In this document: positions 24,467 through 31,581 of the stretch, one piece after another
Layout: each line of letters starts with the position of its first letter
Position numbering within the stretch: the stretch's first letter is position 1
The notes under the pieces: model-generated
The model's input: the letters and a program-made list of their open reading frames with translations, nothing else
Database searches by the model: none
What the model was told of the DNA's origin: nothing
NCBI RefSeq assembly: GCF_010550605.1
Contig: NZ_JAAGNI010000313.1
Coordinates: 1 to 39,368 of the forward strand
Length of the DNA stretch: 39,368 bases
Direction: 5' to 3'
Source: Streptomyces sp. SID9727
GTDB taxonomy: Bacteria; Actinomycetota; Actinomycetes; Streptomycetales; Streptomycetaceae
Made by a program: the position numbers and the translations under genes

Positions 24467-25030
24467 GTGAGTGCGAGCTGTGACGAGGGAGAGCCCCGGA
24501 GCGGCACTGCCGCCGAAGTGCGGCACCCGCGACCGCTCTCGCTCGCGCACAAGCTGAAGTCGCTGATGGCCCACCGGAAGGACGCACGGGGCAGGGCATT
24601 CGTCTCCCGCACCCTCTCGCAGGCCGTCGAGGACCTGCCCGACCCGCCCGCGACGACATCGTTCGCGCTCATCGCGAAGCTCGCCGGCGGCCAGCAGGAC
24701 AACCCGACGATCAAGACGGTCCTCGCCCTGTGCCGGGCTCTCGGCGACGTGCCGCCGGCTTACTTGCTGCCGCACCCCGGTTACGACGACCTCGCGGCCC
24801 TGGAAGCCTTCGAGGACCCCCTGGCCCGTCGTGTGCTCGCTCTGCTGAGCGAACTGCCGGAGAGCGAGGTGCGCGAGGTGGCCGCCCAGCTGGAACAGCG
24901 GCGGAGAACCCTCGGCCTCCCGTCCGTGCCCGACGACAGGCCGAGCGCCGGGAGGCCGAAGCGGGCCCGACGACGTCGGACCGAAACCGAAGCCGCCCAG
25001 TACGCGGCCGACGCATTGGAAGGTCTCTGA
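24467..25030 (+). CDS. XRE-like HTH regulator paired with a membrane protein
   Basis: A 187-residue protein from GTG 24467 with a weak GAGAGAG upstream. Residues ~20-100 (LSLAHKLKSLMAHRKDARGRAF, TTSFALIAKLAGGQQDNPTI, KTVLALCRALGDVPPAYLLP) form a lambda-repressor-like HTH with a long insertion between helices 1 and 2, the type seen in streptomycete regulators located beside MAB_1171c-type membrane proteins. The C-terminal half is charged, with a basic tail (RPKRARRRRTE). Its stop overlaps the ATG of the membrane protein (TGATG), so the two are coupled. Ligand and target are unknown. Confidence 0.7.
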   Translation: MSASCDEGEPRSGTAAEVRHPRPLSLAHKLKSLMAHRKDARGRAFVSRTLSQAVEDLPDPPATTSFALIAKLAGGQQDNPTIKTVLALCRALGDVPPAYLLPHPGYDDLAALEAFEDPLARRVLALLSELPESEVREVAAQLEQRRRTLGLPSVPDDRPSAGRPKRARRRRTETEAAQYAADALEGL

Positions 25031-25800
25031 TGGACGGCATGATATTCGGCGCCTGCACCGTCGCGGGAGTGATCGCCACCGCGCTCTGTGCCCGGAGAGC
25101 CGTGCATCACCCGCGCGCGTTCACCTGGTTGATCGCCGTGGCGTTCGGTGTGTGCACCGTGGGCGTCTTCTTCGCGGTACCCGCGGTCGCCAGGACGGCG
25201 GAGGAGGTCACCGGCCTGGACAACGCCGGGAAGCTGGTGGCCCACGTCTGCGCCATCCTCTGGTGCGCGGCCCTGCAACTGACGATGGTGGACCTGGCCT
25301 ACCGTCCGGAGTACCTGCGTGCCGCCATGTACCAGCGCGTGTGCGTGGCGGTCGTCGTCCTGGCCGTGATGGTTCCGCTCTTCCTCACCACGAACGGCCA
25401 GGACGTCGAGTTCACCACGGCGTACGCCGGCCACTCGTCCGTGACCCCCTACCTGCTCGTCTACCTCTTCTACGTACTCATCACCTGCGGCGAACTCGTC
25501 TTCCTGTGCGGCCGCACCGCCCGCCGGTGCCGGACCACCCGTCCCTGGAGCGGCGCCGGCTTCACCCTGGGCGCTCTCGCGGCCGTCCTGGGCGTCGGCT
25601 ACACGGTGTCCAAGGGGTCGTACCTCGTCTGCCACGCACTCGGCAGCCCCTGGTCGCTCGACGTCGAGGAGGCGGTCAGCCCGGCACTGAGCGGGCTCGC
25701 CGTGCTCTTCCTCTTCGCCGGGCTGACCATGCCGATGCTCGGCGGGCTGCGCCGGCGGCTGCGCGGCGGCGAGCGGACCGCGGAAGGCCTCGGCCGGTAG
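25030..25800 (+). CDS. multi-pass membrane protein (MAB_1171c / DUF6545 type)
   Basis: A 256-residue membrane protein with about seven hydrophobic helices: MIFGACTVAGVIATALCA, FTWLIAVAFGVCTVGVFFAV, LVAHVCAILWCAALQLTMV, VCVAVVVLAVMVPLFLTTN, YLLVYLFYVLITCGELVFL, GFTLGALAAVLGVGYTVS and ALSGLAVLFLFAGLTMPML. The arrangement matches the N-terminal membrane domain of proteins labelled MAB_1171c family putative transporter. Transport has not been shown as far as I know. Constant linkage to the XRE gene suggests a membrane sensor-regulator pair. A strong hairpin follows the stop. Confidence 0.75.
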   Translation: MDGMIFGACTVAGVIATALCARRAVHHPRAFTWLIAVAFGVCTVGVFFAVPAVARTAEEVTGLDNAGKLVAHVCAILWCAALQLTMVDLAYRPEYLRAAMYQRVCVAVVVLAVMVPLFLTTNGQDVEFTTAYAGHSSVTPYLLVYLFYVLITCGELVFLCGRTARRCRTTRPWSGAGFTLGALAAVLGVGYTVSKGSYLVCHALGSPWSLDVEEAVSPALSGLAVLFLFAGLTMPMLGGLRRRLRGGERTAEGLGR

Positions 25801-25814
25801 CCGGCTGCCGGCCC

Positions 25815-25845
25815 GCACCGCGCGGCTCAGGTCCCCGCGCGGTGC
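25815..25845. terminator. bidirectional terminator hairpin
   Basis: GCACCGCGCG (25815-25824) and CGCGCGGTGC (25836-25845) are a perfect 10-bp inverted repeat around an 11-nt loop. It lies 14 bp after the plus-strand stop and straddles the TGA (25827-25829) of the convergent minus gene, so one structure could serve both. Confidence 0.6.
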
Positions 25846-26570
25846 GAGGTGCGCGGCGCGGGGACCGGGGCCTGGGCCGCGCGGGTGACGTCCGCGACGA
25901 GCTCGACCACATCCGGGCCGTACGCCTGGGAGTTGACCACCTTCAGGAGCAGGCAGAAGGTGGTGTCGCCGTGCTTGCGGGCAAGCCGTTCGTGGTTGCG
26001 GGCCAGGTAGCGGGTGGCGGCCTGGTTGGTGATGGCCTGCTGGCCGCAGAAGAGGAAGACCGGTCTGCCGTTCTGACCGGCCGTCAGCCGGGCCAGCAGC
26101 ACGTACTCGCCGACGCCCTTCTCGACCCGGTAGCGCTCCGAGCCGATCTGGAAGGCGCCCCGGTCGGGGCCGGGTTCCGGATCTGTGTTGATCCGCACCC
26201 CGGGCAGCAGCGAGTGCAGGTGCGCGGCCATCCGGCGGTTCGACACCGGCCCCCCGACGCAGAATTCGGTCCGCTCGCCGATGCCCTGCTGCGCGACGTC
26301 GTGGGACAGGATCTGGGCGTGCGCCGCGCAGTCCTTGATCAGTGCGGAGAGCTCCAGCAGGGCGAACACGTCGTGGCGGTGGACCGAGCCGTCGCCGCCC
26401 GCGTCGCGGTTGACGACGAGCAGGCACTCGGAGTTGCCCGGCAGCCCGAAGAACGCCTGCTTGCGGCGGAGCCTGCGACGCCAGAGATAGGTTCGCGCGA
26501 TCCAGCCGAGGGCGGCGCTGATGCCGGCGGCTATCACGCCCAGCACGATGTTGCGTACGTCGTCAGTCAT
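25827..26570 (-). CDS. membrane-anchored protein of unknown function
   Basis: A 247-residue protein from ATG 26570 (MTDDVRNIVLGVIAA). One N-terminal helix (NIVLGVIAAGISAALGWIA) is followed by a basic stretch (RRRLRRK) that predicts a cytoplasmic body. The body has the features of one globular alpha/beta domain: CLLVVNRDAGGDGSVHRHDV, LLELSALIKDC, TEFCVGGPVSNRRMAAHLHS, EKGVGEYVLLARLT, VFLFCGQQAITNQAATRYLA and CLLLKVVNSQAYGPDVVEL. I do not recognise the family. The GGPVSN and FCGQQAITNQAA segments look like ligand-binding loops. It converges on the MAB_1171c-type gene and diverges from ggt. A weak ribosome site makes the start less certain. Confidence 0.65.
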   Translation of the reverse strand: MTDDVRNIVLGVIAAGISAALGWIARTYLWRRRLRRKQAFFGLPGNSECLLVVNRDAGGDGSVHRHDVFALLELSALIKDCAAHAQILSHDVAQQGIGERTEFCVGGPVSNRRMAAHLHSLLPGVRINTDPEPGPDRGAFQIGSERYRVEKGVGEYVLLARLTAGQNGRPVFLFCGQQAITNQAATRYLARNHERLARKHGDTTFCLLLKVVNSQAYGPDVVELVADVTRAAQAPVPAPRTSHRAGT

Positions 26571-26675
26571 GGGCGGGCATGTTAGCGGGCATTCGGCCTC
26601 ACGTCCGAGGCGGTCCTGACGGGAGGACCGGGGCGGCGTTACCCTGCGCGGACGATCCTTCACCGGAGGTTGCGC

Positions 26676-28484
26676 ATGCGACGTTCCATCAGGCGAAATG
26701 TGTCGTTGGCGGCGATCCTGGCCGCCGTCGTGTCGGTCGGGGCCGCCGCCCCGTCCTCGTCCGCCCACCCCTCGGCGCCACCGCCCAAGTCACCCGTCGC
26801 GGTGGGATACGGGGGAGCGGTCTCCAGCGTCGACGCGGACGCCACGGCCGCCGGTATCGAGGTGCTGCGCAAGGGCGGCAACGCGGTCGACGCCGCCGTG
26901 GCCACGGCCGCCGCACTCGGCGTCACGGAACCGTACTCGGCGGGGCTCGGCGGCGGTGGCTACTTCGTCTACTACGACGCCCGCAGCCACACCGTCCGCA
27001 CCATCGACGGCCGCGAGACCGCACCGCGCAGCGCCGACTCCTCCCTCTTCCTGGAGAACGGCAAGCCGCTCGCCTTCGCCGATGCCGTGACCAGCGGGCT
27101 GGGCGTCGGCACGCCCGGCACCCCCGCCACCTGGGACACCGCCCTGAACGCCTGGGGCAGCAAGTCGCTCCGGCAGGTCCTCAAGCCCGCCGAGCGGATC
27201 GCCCGGGACGGCTTCGTCGTAGACGAAACGTTCCGCTCGCAGACGGCCGGGAACGAGGAGCGCTTCCGGGACTTCCCGGCCACCCGCGCACTCTTCCTGC
27301 CCGGCGGGAAGCTCCCCGTGGTCGGCTCGGTCCTCAGGAACCCGGACCTGGCGCGCACCTACGAGGAGGTCGGCCGCAAGGGCGTGGACGAGCTCTACCG
27401 GGGCGAGCTCGCCCGGGACGTCGTACGGACCGTACGCAACCCGCCCGTCGACCCGGCGTCCGACCGGGTGGTGCGCCCCGGCGACCTGACCGCCCAGGAC
27501 CTGCGCTCCTACCGCGCGCTGCGCCAGGCGCCGACGAAGGTGAACTACCGGGGGCTCGACGTGTACGGCATGGCCCCCTCCTCGTCCGGTGGCACGACGG
27601 TGGGCGAGGCCCTCAACATCCTGGAGTCCACGGACCTCTCGCGGGCGAGCGAGGCCCGGTACCTGCACCGTTACATCGAGGCGAGCCGCATCGCGTTCGC
27701 CGACCGGGGCCGCTGGGTCGGCGACCCCGCGTTCGAGGACGTGCCGACGCAGGGCCTCCTCAGCCAGCGGTTCGCGGACGCGCGGGCGTGCCTGATCAAG
27801 GACGACGCGGTGCTGACCAGCCCGCTCGCACCGGGCGACCCGCGCCACCCCGGCGCCTGCCGGTCCACGGGGAAGGCGGCGCCGAGCACGTACGAGGGCG
27901 AGAACACCACGCACCTGACGACCGCCGACAAGTGGGGCAACGTCGTCGCGTACACCCTGACCATCGAGCAGACCGGCGGCAGCGGGATCACCGTGCCGGG
28001 ACGCGGCTTCCTGCTCAACAACGAGCTGACCGACTTCTCCTTCGCGCCGGCCGACCCCGCCGTCCACGACCCGAACCTCCCGGGCCCGGGCAAGCGCCCG
28101 CGCTCCTCGATCTCGCCGACCATCGTGCTCCGGCACGGCGAGCCGGTCCTCGCCCTGGGCTCGCCCGGCGGCGCGACCATCATCACCACCGTGCTCCAGA
28201 CGCTGACCGGCAAGCTGGACCGCGGGCTCCCGCTGGTCGACGCCATCGCCGCACCCCGGGCCAGCCAGCGCAACGCCCCGGCGACCGAGCTGGAACCGGC
28301 CCTCTGGAACAGCCCGCTGCGGGCGAAGCTGGAATCCCTGGGTCACGTCTTCAAGCTCAACCCGGAGATCGGCGCGGCGACCGGCGTGCAGCGGCTGCCC
28401 GACGGGCGGTGGCTCGCCGCGGCCGAGAAGGAACGGCGCGGCGGCGGCTCGGCGATGGTGGTGAGGCCGAGCGGGCGGCCCTGA
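26676..28484 (+). CDS. ggt: secreted gamma-glutamyltransferase
   Basis: A 602-residue precursor from ATG 26676 with GGAGG 6 nt upstream. Residues ~1-30 are a Sec signal (RRNVSLAAILAAVVSVGAAA ... SSSAHP). The large subunit contains GGNAVDAAVATAAALGVTEPYS and GLGGGGYFVYYD. Autoprocessing should occur before Thr411 in ENTTHLTTADKWGN, which becomes the nucleophile of the small subunit. The small subunit carries LLNNELTDFSF, SSISPTIVL and GSPGGATIITTVLQ. The enzyme hydrolyses or transfers the gamma-glutamyl group of glutathione and related peptides outside the cell. Length is normal. Confidence 0.93.
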   Translation: MRRSIRRNVSLAAILAAVVSVGAAAPSSSAHPSAPPPKSPVAVGYGGAVSSVDADATAAGIEVLRKGGNAVDAAVATAAALGVTEPYSAGLGGGGYFVYYDARSHTVRTIDGRETAPRSADSSLFLENGKPLAFADAVTSGLGVGTPGTPATWDTALNAWGSKSLRQVLKPAERIARDGFVVDETFRSQTAGNEERFRDFPATRALFLPGGKLPVVGSVLRNPDLARTYEEVGRKGVDELYRGELARDVVRTVRNPPVDPASDRVVRPGDLTAQDLRSYRALRQAPTKVNYRGLDVYGMAPSSSGGTTVGEALNILESTDLSRASEARYLHRYIEASRIAFADRGRWVGDPAFEDVPTQGLLSQRFADARACLIKDDAVLTSPLAPGDPRHPGACRSTGKAAPSTYEGENTTHLTTADKWGNVVAYTLTIEQTGGSGITVPGRGFLLNNELTDFSFAPADPAVHDPNLPGPGKRPRSSISPTIVLRHGEPVLALGSPGGATIITTVLQTLTGKLDRGLPLVDAIAAPRASQRNAPATELEPALWNSPLRAKLESLGHVFKLNPEIGAATGVQRLPDGRWLAAAEKERRGGGSAMVVRPSGRP

Positions 28485-28543
28485 CCGCACACCTCACAGG
28501 GGGCGCGGCACGACCATCTCCTCGCCGGAAGGGCGCTCCCCTC

Positions 28544-28960
28544 GTGCGTATGCGAACGCTTGCCCTCGTCACGGCCTCCGGTGCCGCGCTGCTCACCGCC
28601 GGCGCACCGGCCCCCGCCCCCCTCGCGGTGGCGGGGGAGCCGGGCCCCGCCCCCGCCGCTCCCGCGCCCTCCGGCATCTGGGACTACGCGAAGCCCGGCA
28701 TCCGGTGCGGCGGGGTGGTCGCCGTCGCGCGCGGCGAGAAGGCGGAGTACGCGGTCGTCGGCGACGTCGGCCCGGAGCGCGTCATCGGCGAAGCCTCGTA
28801 CGCCACCGCGGAGTCGCTCGGCGTCGACCCCGACCCGAGCAGCGGCGGAGCGCCCTCGGACGTCACCTGCATCCTGTTCAAGGCTCCCGGGTGTCACCGG
28901 TCGAGGACCACGAGGCAGCCGTGCGTGAGGGGCGGGTCCCGGCCGAGGAGTCCGTGCGCG
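28544..28960 (+). pseudogene. truncated, frameshifted GH75-type chitosanase
   Basis: From GTG 28544 (ATG 28550 possible) a signal peptide (LALVTASGAALLTAGAPAPA) leads directly into the second half of a GH75 domain: SGIWDYAKPGIRCGGVVAVA, AEYAVVGDVGPERVIGEASYA, LGVDPDPSSGGAPSDVTCIL. The usual first ~100 residues of the domain are missing. After FK the expected G-S-R-V-S-P-V-E-D-H-E-A-A-V continues in another frame; one G lost at about 28882-28884 explains it. In the original frame translation runs on to a stop at 29039-29041 through a terminator-like repeat. Both defects indicate a dead gene. Family assignment is from remembered motif patterns. Confidence 0.7.
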
Positions 28961-28971
28961 GGGGCTGGGGG

Positions 28972-29027
28972 CTGTCCCGCGGAGAACCGCCGGACAGAGG
29001 GCTGTTCCGCGGAGATCCGCCGGACAG
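28972..29027. repeat. tandem pair of 26-nt hairpins, 30-bp period
   Basis: Copy 1 (28972-28997) has arms CTGTCC and GGACAG around GCGG-AGAA-CCGC; copy 2 (29002-29027) repeats it with few changes exactly 30 bp later. They lie between the convergent chitosanase remnant and methionine aminopeptidase gene, and probably act as a bidirectional terminator. Confidence 0.55.
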
Positions 29028-29037
29028 GTGCGTACGC

Positions 29038-29805
29038 CTAGAGCGCGGTCAGGATGCGCGGGCCGTCGTCCGTGATCGCCACCGTGTGCTCGGCGTGCGC
29101 TGCCCGGCTGCCGTCCGTCGTGCGCAGGGTCCAGCCGTCGCGGTCCGCGCGGTACGTGTCCACGCCGCCCCCGATCAGCATCGGCTCGATGGCCAGCACC
29201 ATGCCGTGGCGCAGCGGCATCCCGCGCCCCCGCCGGCCCTCGTTGGGCACCCCCGGGTCCTCGTGCATCTCGCGGCCCACGCCGTGCCCGCCGAACCCCT
29301 CCGGGATGCCGTAGCCGGCGGTGCGGCAGACCGTGCCGATGGCGTGCGCGATGTCACCGATCCGGTTGCCCACGGTGGCGGCCGCGATGCCCGCTTCCAG
29401 CGCCTTGTACGCGGTGTCGACGAGCCGGGTGTCGGCGGGGCGGGCGCGGCCCACGGTGAAGCTGATCGCGGAGTCGCCGGCCCAGCCGTCCAGGGTGGCG
29501 CCCGCGTCGATGCTCACCAGGTCGCCGTCGCGCAGCCGGTAGTCCGTCGGGATGCCGTGCACGATCGCGTCGTTGACCGACGCGCAGATGACCGCGGGGA
29601 AGGGGACCGGGGCGAAGTGCGGCCGGTAGCCCAGGAACGGCGAGCCGGCCCCGGCCTCGCGCAGCACTCCGCGCGCCACCTCGTCCAGTTCGCGCAGCGA
29701 GACGCCGATATCGGCCGCCTCCCGGGCGGCGGTGAGCATGCGTGCGACGACGCGGCCGGTGGCACGCATGGCTTCGATGGATGTGTCCGTCTTGAGTTGC
29801 ACCAT
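29038..29805 (-). CDS. map: methionine aminopeptidase, type I
   Basis: A 255-residue pita-bread aminopeptidase with the five metal ligands in order: Asp in VSIDAGA, Asp in WAGDSAIS, His in GGHGVGREMHEDP, Glu in VLAIEPM and Glu in AEHTVAI. The substrate-pocket His is in IVHGIP. It removes N-terminal Met from new proteins. Streptomycetes carry more than one map copy; this one is divergent from a small XRE regulator with a repeat-rich shared promoter, so it is probably regulated rather than housekeeping. ATG 29805 has no good Shine-Dalgarno, and the transcript may be short-leadered. Confidence 0.93.
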   Translation of the reverse strand: MVQLKTDTSIEAMRATGRVVARMLTAAREAADIGVSLRELDEVARGVLREAGAGSPFLGYRPHFAPVPFPAVICASVNDAIVHGIPTDYRLRDGDLVSIDAGATLDGWAGDSAISFTVGRARPADTRLVDTAYKALEAGIAAATVGNRIGDIAHAIGTVCRTAGYGIPEGFGGHGVGREMHEDPGVPNEGRRGRGMPLRHGMVLAIEPMLIGGGVDTYRADRDGWTLRTTDGSRAAHAEHTVAITDDGPRILTAL

Positions 29806-29807
29806 GC

Positions 29808-29851
29808 CAATTACAATACCGCAATTACTATACCGGTCCGGGCGGTATTAG
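29808..29851. promoter_or_regulatory. shared operator/promoter of map and the XRE gene
   Basis: Two adjacent 14-bp units, CAATTACAATACCG (29808-29821) and CAATTACTATACCG (29822-29835), differ at one base. An inverted partial copy, GCGGTATTAG, lies at 29842-29851. The AT-rich units contrast with the flanks and contain TATAGT on the minus strand, a possible -10 of map. TAGAAT (29849-29854) lies 6 bp before the XRE ATG, suggesting a leaderless transcript. Confidence 0.6.
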
Positions 29852-29860
29852 AATGACGGC

Positions 29861-30130
29861 ATGGTCCGTACCCCCCTGACCCCCGAAGAGCGCCTGCGCG
29901 GCGAACGGCTCGGCCTGCTGCTGCGCGAGGCGCGCGGCGCCCGCAGCATGACCGACATCGCCGCCCACGCCGGCATCTCCGCCGAGACCCTGCGGAAGAT
30001 CGAGACCGGCCGCGCCCCCACCCCCGCGTTCTTCACCGTCGCCGCCCTGGCCGGCGCGCTCGGCCTCTCCATGGACGAACTCCTGCTGCGCTGCGCCCCG
30101 GAACCGGCGTCGGTGCCGCTCGCCGGTTAG
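29861..30130 (+). CDS. small XRE-family HTH regulator
   Basis: An 89-residue protein that is essentially a single HTH_3 domain: LRGERLGLLLREARGARSMTDIAAHAGISAETLRKIETGRAP covers helices 1-4 in consecutive pieces, and FFTVAALAGALGLSMDELL closes the fold. No ligand domain is present. No Shine-Dalgarno is visible before the ATG, consistent with leaderless translation. The divergent map gene and the direct repeats between them indicate that it represses or tunes both. A link between Met removal and the regulator's signal is inference. Confidence 0.85.
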   Translation: MVRTPLTPEERLRGERLGLLLREARGARSMTDIAAHAGISAETLRKIETGRAPTPAFFTVAALAGALGLSMDELLLRCAPEPASVPLAG

Positions 30131-30186
30131 CGCCGGATACGCCCGGCCTCGCGCCCCGCTTGCGCCCCGCGCATAGTCTGGGGGCC

Positions 30187-30567
30187 ATGAGCCTCCAGGA
30201 CTTCGCGCGCAGTGAGTACGTCAGCCTCACCACGTACCGCAAGGACGGGACTCCCGTCGCCACTCCCGTCTGGGCGGTGGCCGACGGCGGTGAACTGCTC
30301 GTCTGGACCAAGACCGACTCCTGGAAGGTCAAGCGGCTGCGCAACGACAACCGGGTCCGCGTCACCGTCTGCGACGTGCGCGGGCGGACCGAGGAGGGCG
30401 CCCCGAGCGCCGAGGGCACCGCCAGGCTGCTCGGCGAGCGCGAGACGGCCGCCGTGCGCCGTGCGATAGGGCGCAAGTACACCTGGAAGTACTGGCTGCT
30501 CGACTACCCGGCGATGATCGTCCGGCTCGGCAAACGCCCGCACACGGGGATCGCCATCACGCTCTGA
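30187..30567 (+). CDS. PPOX-class F420/FMN-binding protein
   Basis: A 126-residue split-barrel protein from ATG 30187. Landmarks of the family are FARSEYVSLTTYRKDGTPVATPVW, GELLVWTKTDSWKVKRLRND and RVRVTVCDVRGR, followed by YTWKYWLLDYPAMIVRLG. The TPVWAV segment and the basic KVKRL stretch are usual for the F420-binding subgroup (TIGR03666-like). These enzymes reduce or protect small molecules using F420H2 or flavin; the substrate is unknown. The gene stands alone between the XRE gene and the pyrimidine operon. Confidence 0.8.
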   Translation: MSLQDFARSEYVSLTTYRKDGTPVATPVWAVADGGELLVWTKTDSWKVKRLRNDNRVRVTVCDVRGRTEEGAPSAEGTARLLGERETAAVRRAIGRKYTWKYWLLDYPAMIVRLGKRPHTGIAITL

Positions 30568-30671
30568 CGCGCGGCGTCCCGCGCTGGCCCGCACGGGTGT
30601 GAAACATGATCGACTCAGCTGGTTCACGGCGATGGTCTTGCCCCGCCGTGTGACGGGGCTTACGTTCTCAC

Positions 30672-30696
30672 CTACGCACGTGTCTACGGGCGTAGA
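30672..30696. promoter_or_regulatory. inverted-repeat operator candidate upstream of the pyrimidine operon
   Basis: TCTACG (30683-30688) and CGTAGA (30691-30696) form a perfect inverted repeat with a 2-bp spacer. An overlapping half-site CTACGC at 30672-30677 pairs with GCGTAG at 30690-30695. It lies 43 bp before the start of the first catabolic gene, a typical place for a repressor such as a GntR-type protein. No regulator gene for it is in the window. Confidence 0.45.
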
Positions 30697-30738
30697 AGCA
30701 CGAAGAGGCTCTCTGACGCCGCGTCGAAGGAGCAGCTC

Positions 30739-31581
30739 ATGTCCCACGTCGTACGCGCCGCACTCGTCCAGGCGACCTGGACCGGCGACACCGAATCCAT
30801 GATCGCCAAGCACGAGGAGCACGCCCGCGAGGCCGCCCGGCAGGGGGCGAAGATCATCGGCTTCCAGGAAGTGTTCAACGCCCCTTACTTCTGCCAGGTG
30901 CAGGAGCCCGAGCACTACCGCTGGGCCGAGGCGGTGCCGGACGGGCCGACCGTGCGGCGGATGCGGGACCTGGCCCGCGAGACCGGCATGGTGATCGTCG
31001 TCCCGGTCTTCGAACTGGAGCGGTCCGGCTTCTACTACAACACCGCCGCCGTGATCGACGCCGACGGCTCCTACCTCGGCAAGTACCGCAAGCACCACAT
31101 CCCGCAGGTCAAGGGCTTCTGGGAGAAGTACTACTTCAAACCCGGCAACGCCGGCTGGCCGGTCTTCGACACCGCCGTCGGCAAGGTCGGCGTCTACATC
31201 TGCTACGACCGGCACTTCCCCGAGGGCTGGCGGCAACTGGGCCTCAACGGGGCCCAATTGGTCTACAACCCGTCCGCCACCTCGCGCGGCCTCTCCGCCC
31301 ATCTGTGGCAGCTGGAACAGCCCGCTTCCGCCGTCGCCAACGAGTACTTCATCGCCGCGATCAACCGCGTCGGCCAGGAGGAGTACGGCGACAACGACTT
31401 CTACGGCACCAGCTACTTCGTGGACCCGCGCGGCCAGTTCGTCGGCGACGTCGCCAGCGACAAGGAGGAGGAACTCCTCGTCCGCGAGCTGGACTTCGGG
31501 CTCATCGAAGAGGTCCGGCAGCAGTGGGCGTTCTACCGGGACCGCCGCCCCGACGCGTACGAGGGGCTGGTCGAGCCGTGA
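30739..31581 (+). CDS. nitrilase-superfamily amidohydrolase, beta-ureidopropionase-like
   Basis: A 280-residue enzyme of the carbon-nitrogen hydrolase fold with the catalytic triad Glu44 (GFQEVF), Lys118 (YRKHHIP) and Cys155 (VYICYDRHFPEGWR). The motif NPSATSRGLSAHLWQLEQP and the GFWEKYYFKPGN loop are those of N-carbamoyl-beta-amino acid / N-carbamoylputrescine amidohydrolases. Next to a dihydropyrimidinase, the likely reaction is hydrolysis of N-carbamoyl-beta-alanine to beta-alanine, CO2 and ammonia. AGGAG precedes the ATG. Its stop overlaps the aminotransferase start (GTGA). N-carbamoyl-D-amino acid hydrolysis is the main alternative. Confidence 0.87.
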   Translation: MSHVVRAALVQATWTGDTESMIAKHEEHAREAARQGAKIIGFQEVFNAPYFCQVQEPEHYRWAEAVPDGPTVRRMRDLARETGMVIVVPVFELERSGFYYNTAAVIDADGSYLGKYRKHHIPQVKGFWEKYYFKPGNAGWPVFDTAVGKVGVYICYDRHFPEGWRQLGLNGAQLVYNPSATSRGLSAHLWQLEQPASAVANEYFIAAINRVGQEEYGDNDFYGTSYFVDPRGQFVGDVASDKEEELLVRELDFGLIEEVRQQWAFYRDRRPDAYEGLVEP

